Source of the DNA: Trachelipus rathkii
Taxonomy: Eukaryota; Arthropoda; Malacostraca; Isopoda; Trachelipodidae
DNA length: 43,328 bases
Assembly (NCBI GenBank): GCA_015478945.1
Contig: JABUQX010060002.1
Span: forward strand, 1 to 43,328
Direction of reading: 5' to 3'
This document shows, one piece after another, positions 1 to 12,210 of the stretch (the stretch's first letter is position 1; each line of letters starts with the position of its first letter). Position numbers and translations under genes: made by a program. The notes below the pieces were generated by a model. It did not search any database, had not been told where the DNA came from, and saw only the letters and a program-made list of their open reading frames with translations.

Positions 1-1640
1 GAGGAGAGAGGATAACTATACTAGATATATTATTATTATAGATCTGTAAATATAGAGGGTCGGTTATTCGAGAGTACATATATTAGTAGCATTACAGTGT
101 AGTGATTAGATGATGCACAGGGTGCTGGCTATTAAATTTAAGCGACTATGGGTGTTTGAGATTGAGAGAGATATGTACCATTAGTTATGTATCTAGCTGT
201 ATTATGGTAGAGAGAGTATACAGTGAGAAGATATAGGAGGAGATGAGGTGAGGAGGCGATATAGAAGGAGAGATTGTCATGATATGCTCGGTGAATATAA
301 TAGCCTGAATAGGGTTAGAGGGGGTAGTTTCCCGGCGGAACGCTTTGACTCAGTGCCTTTCAGCCAGAGCAAGAATGTCTGAGTAATTAGATATTTAGTG
401 ATATATGTTGGGTGAAAGGGAACGAATGATTACAGAGTGTAGTAGGAACAGGTATTAATATGAATAGTGAAGGTGTCTGGTGGCACAATTATCTTTGTGA
501 ATGTAGAAAGGAACTAAGGTGTTCTGGTTGATTGTTGCGTGCTGCTTAGGTGGGTTAGGTTGGTTGTTTTGCTCGGTGTGGATCTGGTTGAACTGTTGTG
601 TGTGTGGTGTAATATTTGCTAGCCTTGTTGTTGGGGGGTTAAATAAATTATTGAAATTATTAACTCACTTTGATAATTATTGGGTCAAATGGTTCATGTG
701 ATTCATTGAGAACTAAGGTATTTGTGAGTTGGATGAGAGAGGTATATTGTGTGTTATTTTCTAAGGTGTTACTGATGGGGTAGTAACGTAGGAGTAAGCG
801 TAGTAACATGTGTGTTTCGAGAGTGGTAGGAGTTCTATGTAGTTGGTTGAACAGGAGTCGCATTATCGGAGGTAGTGTTAGGTGTGAGATAGATTGGGCT
901 GAAAGATATTAGCGCAAGGCTGAAGCAGGTTTTTTTTTCGGAGGTTGTGTGGTGTGAGAAAGTTCGTGATTAATGGAGGAGAGGAATTTGAATTTAAGTT
1001 TATTTGGAAGAGTGGGCTTGTGGGATTATTATATTGGATAAGAATAGTGTGACTAGTACTGTTTGGTGTGATTATTAAGATTACAGTGGGTGAGTGTGTG
1101 CTGGCTGGGGGAAGTTGTGATGACGCGGGCGAGTTGGTTTATGCCGAAGAAAAAGTTGATTGAGCATGCAAAGGGGTTCGAAAAGGCAGAGATATGTTGG
1201 ATATAGAAGTGGGAAAGTAAAACGGGTGTGTTGATTGAATTGGCGAGCGGATAGATGAATAAGAGAAGTCCAGATAATTTACTAATAGGGAATATTAGAA
1301 CATGAGGCAGTGGGGCTTTGTGAGGTGGGGTATATGATAGTTGCCGAAGGCGTTTGAGGAGGGAGGTGAATAGAGCACATGGCACATTTGGGAATAAGAT
1401 GTTTTGGTCCGTTTGCAACTAGTGAGAAATCTGTCGCAGTCTCTGTAAAACCTCTAGGGTGGATTTGTTCTGTCCTGCGAGCGATTCTCACATAAAAGGT
1501 TGTTGACAGCAAGGGTAGGAGGGGGTTTTCTTTCTCCGAAATTACTTGCCGTCTTGTTTTCTTCGTACTGGGAACTATGTAGGTAGGGTTTTTCGTTTGT
1601 TTCTGTTTCGTATATATGCAGAGCGCACATTCACCGCCGG
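1..1640. other. Unassigned GT-rich region
   Basis: This stretch is purine- and GT-rich on the plus strand and not microsatellite. No open frame in it looks like a known protein. Short open frames near 519-701 and 1053-1512 have no recognisable motif. Around 1340-1400 the plus strand reads somewhat like the basic linker between the endonuclease and reverse transcriptase of a LINE, but this is too weak to call. It is probably decayed transposon sequence. Confidence 0.4.
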
Positions 1641-1679
1641 ATCCCCATATATTACCGAAAGACGGATGCGAGATATGGG

Positions 1680-1840
1680 TATATTATATATTATATTAGT
1701 ATGTATATAATATATATATATATTATTATATTATTAATATAATTATATATACTATATATATATATATATATATAACGTATGTATAGTATTATTATATATT
1801 ATAAATATATAATATATATATAAGATATATGTGGGTGATG

Positions 1841-1874
<34 letters not shown>

Positions 1875-1972
1875 GTTCAGTATATATATAATATATATAC
1901 TCAAAGTGATATATATATATATATACTATAGAATATTTAGTATATATAGTATTATAACTATACTATTGTAAT

Positions 1973-2009
<37 letters not shown>

Positions 2010-2096
2010 TATATATCTATATATAGTATATAGTATATATATATATATATATATATATTATGTATATATATATAACAGTATATATATGTATATATA
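1680..2096. repeat. (AT)n microsatellite block
   Basis: Nearly uninterrupted TA/AT dinucleotide repeats with scattered single-base interruptions. The block abuts the left end of the foldback element that starts near 2101. A similar AT block abuts that element's right end, so the element sits inside, or nucleated, an AT tract. Confidence 0.9.
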
Positions 2097-2100
2097 ATGG

Positions 2101-2706
2101 CTTATAGACAAAGCTGGTAAGAATGGGTTGATTAATGAACATACAAATTGAAAAAGGAATTTTCACAAATTTGCGATAAATCACTTTGGCTTTCAAACAC
2201 AAAGTGATTAAAAACATTTCCCGCAATTAATAACAGAGTTTTCTTATATGCAGAAACATAATCACTGACACGAAACATTCTACACTACAGCACACTAATC
2301 AAACAAAAGCACTCTAATGCGACTACATTCTTTTTTATAAAACAAAAAATAAAGCCATACTTTAAACCAGATATTTAATTTCACGATATAAAACAAAAAA
2401 ATGTAATTACAAAATACAATTACAGTTTAAATACCGCAAAATACATTTAAGTGTGATGACATGATTGTTTTGTTTTTAAAGTATGTAGTCGCATAGAGTT
2501 GTTGTGTTCTTGATAGTGTGCTAGTAGTGTTATGAATGTTTCGTGTTAGTGTGTAGTGTTTCTGCATATAAAACACTGTTATTAATTGCGGGAAATGTTT
2601 TTTAATCACTTTGTGTTTTATATCCAAAGTGATTTATCGAAATTTGTGAAAATTCTTTTTAATTTGTATTTCATTATCAACATTCTTACCAGCTTTTGTC
2701 TATAAG
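2101..2706. mobile_element. Foldback (long inverted repeat) element, copy A
   Basis: The left arm, about 2101-2345, begins TTATAGACAAAGCTGGTAAG. The right arm, about 2451-2706, ends with its near-exact reverse complement (CTTACCAGCTTTTGTCTATAAG, broken here by one extra T). Matching blocks continue inward: the AATTTTCACAAATTT block, the AAATCACTTTG block, the CATTTCCCGCAATTAATAAC block, the GATGTGC-free ATGCAGAAACA block, and CTAATGCGACTACAT against ATGTAGTCGCATAG. The centre, about 2346-2450, is AT-rich and itself contains GTAATTAC repeated. No transposase is present, so this is a non-autonomous MITE or foldback type. The arms differ by small indels, so the palindrome is old rather than a fresh assembly foldback. 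The family name is unknown to me. Confidence 0.8.
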
Positions 2707-2707
2707 A

Positions 2708-2740
<33 letters not shown>

Positions 2741-2856
2741 ATATATATATATATATTATATATTACATATATATATATATAATATTATATTTATATATAT
2801 ATATAATATAATATATTATATATATATTATATATATATGTAATATATATATATTAT

Positions 2857-2892
<36 letters not shown>

Positions 2893-3196
2893 TATTAATA
2901 TATATATTAAATATATATATTATATATATTATAATATATATATATATGATTATACTATATTATATATATATGATAGAAATCAAATATGTGGTGATTTATG
3001 CTTAGTATATTAATAATTAATTATTAAATTATGAATGAAAATACACTAAGGGGATTTTATATAAATATCAACATTCCTATTATATTAATATATATATATT
3101 AATATCATATCTATAATATATATATATATATATAATATATATTAAATTATAATTAATATATTATATATATATTATATATATTACTATATTAATATA

Positions 3197-3241
<45 letters not shown>

Positions 3242-3560
3242 ATATAATTATTATATTAATATATATTATATTATAATATATATAATATTAATAATATATT
3301 ATATATATATAATATATATTTATATATTATATTAATTAATAATATATAATTATATTATATTTTTAGAATTAAATATAAAATAATATATATATATATATAT
3401 AATATTATATATATTAATATATATAAATTAATAATTATATAGAGTATATATATTTATACTATATAATTAATTAATTAATTATATATATATTAATATTAAT
3501 ATTAATATATATATATATATATATAATATATAATATTAATATATATTATAGTATATTAAA
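2707..3560. repeat. (AT)n-rich block with a foldback-element fragment
   Basis: Imperfect AT dinucleotide sequence. Within it, about 2975-3085 holds a short non-microsatellite patch (GTGGTGATTTATG, then ATATCAACATTCCTAT). The patch resembles the right-arm end of the foldback element at 2630-2690 (GTGATTTATCG, then ATTATCAACATTCTTAC). It is probably a third, very short relic of that family. Confidence 0.6.
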
Positions 3561-4530
3561 GGGGTATGTGCATCAACACTGAGTTATTTCACATATATCA
3601 TAGATGAAATACTATCTATACGCTATCCGGGGCAAAAAATTAACTATGAGGTCAGAGAGTCGGAGGTTAGGATGCGGATAGTGAAAATATGCGGATATCA
3701 GTCCATATGCTGAATGGTTGGAATCTGCGCGATGTTATCGCTACATCTCCTTCTTTAGATGACGATGAGAGTAATGAGAATGGGGGTGAGAATGTGTGCG
3801 CTGGTACCTAATGATATTATCATAGTATATAATATAAAACAGCAAGGTAGGACCAGGTAGGTTTCTTATATTATGTCGGCATTGCGTATGTATTATTTAT
3901 GTTATTACTTATTTTATATATATAATATACTTATAACTATCATATTTACTGTTTTCCGATATTATAATGATGCAGCGCACACTTATTACTTAACATACTT
4001 TATATTTAATATATATATATAATATTATTACCTATAGCATTACTATATATTACTCATCCGAAAAGTTTCAAAGGTTTTACATATCTTCATATTGTATTAA
4101 ACTATATTCTAAATCGATTTAATAAATAATAGTAGTAATTTTAAGTTTCTTCACTTTCTTCACTTTTCTTACTCACTCATGAGATTGGGGATAGTATAAA
4201 GAATTAGTCCAATTTGGGGATTAATTTAAAAATAAATTCATTTTTTTATTAATTTAGTCAGATAATAAATATTAAAATAAATGCAAAATTTATTTTATAT
4301 CATTTTGACTAACCAGATTTCCAGCATAGAGTAAAATAAAATTTATTACAATTTTATGTTTATTTATAAAGAGTATTTATAAATAAAGATACAGCAATAA
4401 ATCTGGCTCAGGTATAACCGGAGATCCTCATTTATGTCTCCGGCTGGAAACGGGATGTATTTATTAAAAATCGAATTAATTAAGTAATAAATTAATTTGA
4501 TAACCATCCAGTCATCATCTAACACACACA
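3561..4530. other. Unassigned single-copy-like stretch
   Basis: A mixed-composition stretch between AT blocks. A small plus-strand open frame at 3689-3811 encodes 40 residues with an acidic run (SLDDDESNENGGEN) and is described under findings. A perfect 7-bp stem (CCGGAGA and TCTCCGG) lies near 4418-4442. No gene was recognised. Confidence 0.4.
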
Positions 4531-4970
4531 CACAATATATATGAGATATATATATATATATAATAATAATTAAATATATATAGCTATATTAAAATATATA
4601 TATTATTAATAAATATATAGTATATAAAATATATTATATATATTTATAATATATATAATAATATATATAATATATATATTATTATATTATATATATATTA
4701 TATATATAATATTAATAATATATATATAAATTATATATAATATATATATCCTTTAATATATTTATGATATTAATATATTAATTAATATAGTAATATATTA
4801 ATATATATATTATATATATATATTACTATATTATAATATATGATAATATATAATTATTAATATATATTATAGTATATATATATATATATAGTATATATTA
4901 GTGATGTGTATATATACTTATAAAATATATATATATAATATATATATATATATATTATTGTATATTATAG

Positions 4971-5056
<86 letters not shown>

Positions 5057-5446
5057 TATATATATATATTATATATATAATATATATATTAATATCTATT
5101 CATATTATATATAATATATATGTTATATATATAATTAATTAGGTAATATATATATATTATATATAATATAATATATATTAATATATTATATTATGAATTA
5201 ATTATAATTATATATAATCTTAATATATATATTAATAATATATAATATATATATATACTATTATATTAAGTATATATATATATATATTATTATATTAAAA
5301 TAATATATTATATAAATAAAAATATTCATATATATTTATTTATAAAATAATATTATATATTATTATTAATAAATATATAATTAATATATAATATATATTA
5401 TATTATTATTATATATAATATATACTAATATATATATATTAATATA

Positions 5447-5488
<42 letters not shown>

Positions 5489-5639
5489 TAAAATATATAT
5501 TACTATATTAATATATATTATATATAATATTAATATATTATATAATTAAATGATTTGTATATTTTCTATATATATATATACTATATATATATATTAATAT
5601 TAGTTTTATATAATATATATATATATATATTTACTTATT
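4531..5639. repeat. (AT)n-rich block
   Basis: Dense TA/AT repeats with ATT and TAA interruptions. It starts next to a short (AC)n run near 4522. No coding or structured signal was seen apart from the simple repeat. Confidence 0.85.
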
Positions 5640-6740
5640 AATATATGACAAATAGCTGGATGAAGTATATTATATATATCAATAGTTGATAATGAAATAT
5701 CAATATTATAATAAGAATTTTCACAAAATTTTTTATCGTTATATATAAAATGCCTATATGTAGTAATAGTGGAAATAACTAAAGTTACTAGAGATTATAT
5801 TATATATATATAATATTATAAAGAAAAGATTATAACATAAATTATATATTAGCCGGCAATTAATAAAACAGTGTTATATTTATAATGCAGTATTAAAACC
5901 TCACTACATCACTAATAGTTTATATATATATATATACTTAAACAGAAAATTACTATTAACTATATATATATATACATATATTACTTACACACACAAAAAC
6001 ACATATTATATATATAAATATATATTATATATATATACTCATATTACTAAACATATATAACATTATAATATATATATATATATACTAATAGGATTATATA
6101 TATATATATAGTATATAAATATATATTATATATATATATATATATAATATAGCTAATATATAATATAATATATATTACTAACTATATATACTTTTAAAAA
6201 ACTATTATAAAACTCACATCATGTCATCACAAATACAAAAACTTAAGATGTATTATCTATTTGAGGCTAGTTATATAATATTATTATATATAATAATATA
6301 TATTATAATATATATTATATATTTATAAACTGTAATTACAAATGCTTCGCATCAGTTAAATTATCCGCAAAATACATTTTAATTATTTATATAGTGTGGT
6401 TGAAAATTTATTGTTTATTGTTTTTTAAAAGTTATGAGTCGCATATATAGAGTGTATTATTATATTGTTATTTTAATAAATAGTGGTATATTATGATATG
6501 TTAGTTATATAAGTATGTATAAGAATGTTTTATATTCTGTGTTTAGTATTAGTATTAGCTTCGTAGTATATATTCTGTGACATATAGAAATTTCTTAATG
6601 TTTTATTTTATATTTAAAATATATATATTTGAAAGTATAATCATTTATCTTTTATATTATAATACACTTTGAGTGTATTATTATTTATTAAATATCTCAT
6701 TTATTATACATTAAGTCGTATTGTTATATAGTAATAATAA
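5640..6740. mobile_element. Decayed foldback element, copy B, expanded by AT repeats
   Basis: The same ordered blocks as copy A recur: AGCTGGATGAAG near 5653, GTTGATAATGAAAT near 5685, AATTTTCACAAAATTT near 5718, CGGCAATTAATAA near 5854, CATCATGTCATCAC near 6215, CTGTAATTACAAATGC near 6329, CCGCAAAATACATTTTAA near 6364 and TTATGAGTCGCATA near 6430. They are separated by inserted AT microsatellite, so the copy is nearly twice as long as copy A. This shows a dispersed family and not one chance palindrome. Confidence 0.6.
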
Positions 6741-7005
6741 TTTTACTTTTTATATATATATATATTAATATAAATATATTAATTGTTAATTAGCATATTT
6801 ATATATATAATAAATATATCATACATTATAATTTTAAACTCTCACATATATATTATTATTATATAACCTAAATAGTCATATATTATATATATATTAATAG
6901 TTAATATTTAATAATAATATATAATATGAATAATATATATATATATACTTAATATATTATATATAATAATATTATATATTATATATAATATTATAATAAT
7001 TAGGG
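6741..7005. repeat. (AT)n-rich spacer
   Basis: AT and ATT repeats between the decayed foldback copy and the left inverted arm of the next element. Nothing else was seen. Confidence 0.75.
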
Positions 7006-7075
7006 TCTAGTTGGTTCGGGTCTGCAGAAGAGGGGAGTGTTTTTACTATGTGATTTTGCTTATTAACCATACATC

Positions 7076-7212
7076 TGTTATTATTATTATTATTATTAAT
7101 TTTTTATTATTATTATTATTATATTATTATTATTTATTATTTTTATTATCTTATTATATTATTATTATTTATATTTATTTTATTTTCATTTATTGTTATA
7201 TTTTTTATTTAG
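7076..7212. repeat. (TTA)n microsatellite
   Basis: Trinucleotide TTA/ATT repeats. The hydrophobic open frame across it is translated simple repeat. Confidence 0.9.
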
Positions 7213-7214
7213 TA

Positions 7215-7815
7215 TTATTTCTGGACAGTAGTAGCAGCTGCCGCTTGAGCGCTGTCATTGTCAGCATTCGCAAGCGACAGCAAGTCCGATCGGTGTAGTT
7301 ACAGTACCCACAAGCGCGTGATTCCCGCCGCCGTGCAGCGGTAACAGCGACGCCGCTCCGAGTCCGGGCCCGATTCTGGGTCGGTTACAGACAGCGATTC
7401 ATGTTATCAGCAGATAGTCCGCTCACTGACATGATGTTTATTTTATGTTTTTATTATTATTTTTATTATATTTTATATATTATTATATTATTTAATATCT
7501 ATTATTATTTATTATTATTATTATTATTATTCATATTATTTTATTATTATTATTTATTATTATTCTTTATTATTATTATTATTATTTTGTTATTCATTAT
7601 TATATGATTACGTCGAAAAGAGTGATTACCGAAGGATCACTTCGAGTGGTTTTTAAACCCCTTCAGCGTAAGTCTTCAGCGTCTCCTTCGGTGTTTTTTC
7701 GACTGCCGCATGCCGAAATCGCACGCAACCGTACCGCACGCACCGCAACCGCACCGTACCGCAACCTTCACACGCTCCGTCCCATTACCGAGATCCGATA
7801 TGAAAGGGTGTGAAT
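7215..7815 (+). repeat. Left arm of a second large inverted repeat
   Basis: Two GC-rich blocks (7215-7435 and 7613-7800) are separated by (TTA)n. They match the reverse complement of 13400-14060 in the same order. CAGACAGCGATTCATG near 7390 pairs with CAGACAGGGATTTCATGATG read on the minus strand near 13910. GTGATTACCGAAGG, then AAACCCCTTCAGC, at 7620-7670 pairs with GTGATACCGCGAAGG, then AAACCCTTCAGC, on the minus strand near 13615-13665. CGCACGCAACCG and similar pair with the block near 13450-13500. The arms are strongly diverged, so this is an old terminal-inverted-repeat element or palindrome. The 7604-7813 open frame is not considered a gene. Confidence 0.6.
7436..7605. repeat. (TTA)n microsatellite inside the left arm
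   Basis: ATT repeats splitting the two GC-rich blocks of the left arm. The right arm has a short AT-rich patch with ATTATTATTAG-like sequence at the corresponding position (about 13760-13815, other strand). This suggests the array grew from a short ancestral AT patch. Confidence 0.85.
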
Positions 7816-8209
7816 CCTGAGAGGGAAGATCACCTAAGTTTTTGGTTGAGTAATGTTAGGTATTTGCCCTAGATCTTTTGTTAATGTCTCACGTTTATTC
7901 ATAGTTTCAAAATGATGTTATACTCGAAACGAGTGAACCTTTTGATAAAGATAGTGTCAATTCATAGTTCAAGCTGCGGTAATCTTTGATATTTTGTGTC
8001 GACATTTATATTATGTTAAGGGATATTTGTTATATAATACGGCTCTTTAACTGTTGCTAAATATACGAGTAAAGTCGGGGAACGTATATCGAGTACTGTA
8101 TGAAACCTGTTCTACTTAACCTTTGATAAAGTAGGGAATTTTCAGGATGTTAGCTGATTTTCATAACGGCGAGGATTTAGTGATTGCATTTGGTACATTA
8201 TATCTTAGT
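7816..8209. other. Unassigned spacer next to the 740-bp repeat array
   Basis: No coding signal. ATACTCGAAACGAG near 7920 and TATATCGAGTACTG near 8086 resemble the ATACTCGA landmark of the adjacent repeats. This could therefore be a badly decayed first unit. Confidence 0.35.
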
Positions 8210-11200
8210 TGAGGTTAGTGATATGATTAGCTTTATTGATGCCTAAACTTTGTTGCCTACCTATATTCGTAGGTCAGTATATAAAATAACTTATTTATAT
8301 GTAATGTTTATCCAAAAATGATACTCGAAATATGACTGTGAATTCAAATAGTCAATAGATCACAGCGGGTAGGGAATGGGTAGGGGACTGTCCGGGATGG
8401 GTGGTTTGAATTTTACCTGATATTACTGATTTACGGGCTTTAAAATCAGTGAACTATTACCCTTAACTGTGATATTTTATTCAGAAGAACTTATTTTTTG
8501 TTATTCACGACATAGATAAAACCTTGTTATTTTTTATGTTATGTTTGGTTAAAACTTTTATGTTTTGGCAATTATTAGCTGGAGGATTAATGGATATTTA
8601 GATATATTATAAGATGAATTTGTTAAATATTACGATGTTGATTGTATATATAAAATTTGTTACGTATTATCATTATGATCTTTGTCTGTTATATGATATT
8701 AGACAGTTTATGCTAAATTTTTTAAATATTACATGTTAATTGTAAATTAAACAATTGATTCGAAATGTTAGAGCTATGCTTGAACATGTAAATATGGTTA
8801 CGTTGTTGTACGAAGATGTTAGGTAACTTTACTGCTTTTAAGTTGCGGAAGTTTAATTAAATGTATAGGTTTCTTCATACGTATGGTGTTGTTAGGTTTG
8901 TCGTTTTACATTAAATTCATTAGTTCTCAAAGTTATGTTATGTTAGCTTTAATTATACTATTATAAAAACGTTTAATGTAAAGTTTAAATCTGATATTCG
9001 ATGGTTTAGTCATTAAAGAACTTATTTTTGATGTTATGTTTATCCGAATGATACTCGAGATGTGTCATGAATCAATAGATCAATAGATTCAAGTCATCAT
9101 GGGGGGAGAGGTGGGAAGGGGTTGATGGTCGATTTACATGATTTACTGATTTATGTTTATGTAAAACGTTACAGTAAACTAATTGCAACTTACTATGATA
9201 TTTTAATTCATAGAACTTATTTTTATGTTATTGTTTGGATAAAACTTTGTTGTTTACTATTTATTAAGAGGAGTTGATGAATAATTAAAGACAAGGTTAT
9301 GATAAATTCTTGTTAAATAATAATTGTTCAATGTAAAATTAACGTTAATATTGTTAGAGATATGCTCTGGAAAAAGTATAATAAGGGTTTACGTATTTTT
9401 AATGCAATGTATGTATACTTTACTGAGTATTAACTCTGTGGAAGTCTATTGTTAATGAGAACAGTTTAATTGTTGCACTTAAGTTGTTTAGATTGGTCGT
9501 ATGTACATATTTTCACTTAGTTTCATAGATGCTATGTATAGCTTTATCTAATGTGAAAATTTTAATGTTACGCACTATTATCGATGGTTAGTATATCAAG
9601 AACTCATTTTGTGCTATGTTTTTCCGAAATGATACTCGAAATGCGACTTAAATCAATAGTTGGTTAGATTAAGTTTGGCTATGTAATGTTAGAGATTGCT
9701 TGAACAAATGTGAGAATAGGTTTATCGTATTTGTACCTTTGCTAAGGTACTTAACTTGTGTTGTTAAAGTATGGATCTTTGTTTAATGTTAGTAGTTTAT
9801 TCGTGCGTAAGTGTTTAGGTTTGTCATTTTACATTATATTCGTAGTTCTGGTAATACCGTGTTAGTTTTCTTAATTGTAAAAACAATGTTACGTTCATAT
9901 GCATATATTATCGTTGGTTAAAGTATATAAAGAACTAATCTTTTTATACTATTTTATCCAGAAATGATACTCGATTAATGTGATATGAATCATTCTGAAT
10001 CAATAAGATCAAAAGATCATTACAATCGAGTGGTGTAGGGAGAGAGGCTCTAGGTGGGAGGGGTCGTGGAGTGGATTTTTTGGATTTACACTGAATTTAA
10101 CTTGGCTTAATTCGGTATACTAAATTACACTTTTAAACTATTTTTAATTCAAAGAATCTTAATTTTATTGTATGTTTGGGAATAAAACTTTGATTATGTT
10201 TGCTCACATTTATTATTTTTAGGGGATTATGATATTTTTAGGTAAGGTTATATTGAATATAATTTTTGTAATATTAACTTATGAAATGTAAATAACTTTG
10301 TTACTGAATGAGCATAATATTTACGTTGGTCTGTATATATATTAAAATAATATAATCTGGAACAAGGTATGTATGATAAATTTTAGCTAAATGTTTCTGT
10401 GTCAGTGTAAGATTAACGTTAATATTTAGAGATATGGTATGAAAAAAGTATGAATAGGTTACTATTTGAGCATGCAATGTTAGTTATACTTTACTGTGTT
10501 AAGTGTGGAACTTTGTTTAATGGTAACAGTTTATTCGTTTGTATAGTTTGTGTTAGGTTTTGTCGTTGTCATTTATTTTCTTGGTTCACACGATGCTATG
10601 TTAGCTTTAATGATGTGGAAACTTTATTACTTAGCGGTATTATATCATTTGATCACCAGTACGATCATCACTGTTGCTTAAGTGTGGAATTATGTTAATG
10701 TTTAACCATTTATTAGCTCGTAAGTATGTGCTAGTTGTTGTTGATACTATATTCCTTAGTTCATGGTGATTGATATGTTAAGCTTTATTAATGTGAAAAC
10801 TTTGTTACGTATTAGCATATATTCCTGTTAGATTCATTGTTAATTAAGAATTTGTTTTACATGTTATGTATTAAGACTTAAACTCGATAACTCAAAAAAA
10901 CGAGTTGAATCAATAGTATCAGTAGGTTATAGTTGTTAATGATAGCTGTTTAATATTGTCTGGATTGTTTTATGTATATAGTAATAGTTATATCGTATAG
11001 TTTTAGCCTTTACTGATGGATAAAAACTTTACTATGTTTGATTTATATTTCTATTAATTAGGTGAATTATATTGAGTACTATATGGGTTTAAGATATATG
11101 AGTAGTAATTTATGAGTTGAATAATTTAACCTAATGTTATTAGTAAAAATTAACATATGATATAGTTTAGAGATTGCTTGAAAAGCGTGACTATGGTTCG

Positions 11201-12210
11201 TATTTTTGTAACGCTATGTTTGTTACTTTAATCTGGTTGTAGGGTATCGGATCTATTTGTTAATGTTATCATAACGTTTTTTCGCTTTCGTAAGATTCTC
11301 GTTTTAGGGTTTGTGTTCTGACATTATTCCTATTCTCGTTAGCTGTGTGATTAATGATGGCTATGTTAAGATTTTATTAATGTGTGAAAAGCGTGTGTGC
11401 AATACTTGTATAGTCCAGGCGATATACTTTCGTGTTAATCAGCATAGTATAAAGAATATTGTTTCTCAGTGTGTTATGTTATACTAAACGATTACTGCAA
11501 AATACGAATTAGAATACGATAGAGAGTTTAGATGGTGTAAGATAATGAAGTAGCTGTTATATGTCATGTGTATGTGAGACTATGTTTATATTCGTAGTTT
11601 AGCTTTACAGAGGATAAAACTGTACTATGTTTGTATTTATCCTTTTAGTATTCATGTGTACTGTTGTTAAGATTAGGGGTGAACTTTTTGTTGCAATATT
11701 AAAATGTTAAGTAAAAATAATCATTGATATAGGTTAGAGATTACTGCTTGGGCAAAGCGTGAGTAGGTTACGTTCTGTGCCTAATGTTAATTACTTTACT
11801 GAGTTGTTAGGTGCGGAATCTTTGTTAATGGTTACACGAAATTATTCCTCTGAGTAAGTTGTATTGGTTTGTTGTTTGTACATAAATACTGAATTTAGGG
11901 TAACGTAAAACATGACAATTTTAGTAAAAAATATGACTTGAATCAAATAGATCATAGATCAAATGGCATCACGATGGGACAAGGAGGCTGGCGAGATGTG
12001 GTTTGATTTACTGATTTACTTGATTTTACTGCTTTGGAGTATGTAAAACGTTACCAATTTTATTAAAAAATAAAATCAATTGATCATAGATCAATAGATC
12101 ACATAGGGTCACGATTTGACAGGAGGGTGGTTGGATTGTGGTTTGTTACTTTACTGATTTACTGCATTTACTGCTGATAGGAGGCTATGTAAAAACTTTT
12201 AAATTGTTAA
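8210..12210 (+). repeat. Tandem array of diverged ~740-bp repeats
   Basis: An ordered set of landmarks recurs. Landmark one, GTTAGAGATnTGCTTGAA-like, is at 8767, 9353, 9688, 10425, 11165 and 11733. Landmark two, ATGATACTCGA-like, is at 8321, 9051, 9632, 9966, 10881 and 11481. It is followed by (ATCAATAG)-type repeats, a G-rich patch, TGATTTACTGATTTA, TAAAACGTTA and a GGATAAAACTTTG-like block. Spacings between the first landmarks are 586, 335, 737, 740 and 568 bases, so full units are about 740 bp and the others carry internal deletions. All units point the same way. No protein is encoded consistently across units. It is best read as a satellite-like array inside the inverted arms at 7215-7815 and 13400-14060. 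Confidence 0.75.

Noticed and set aside
2101..2706. Assembly or sequencing foldback artefact
   Set aside because: The arms differ by many substitutions and indels and a related decayed copy exists at 5640-6740, which fits an old element better.
7011..7607. Hydrophobic plus-strand open frames
   Set aside because: They translate (TTA)n arrays and short flanks of a diverged inverted arm; no conserved frame in the matching arm.
8210..12210. CRISPR array
   Set aside because: Repeat units are hundreds of bases long and diverged in a eukaryotic setting; no short identical repeats with unique spacers.
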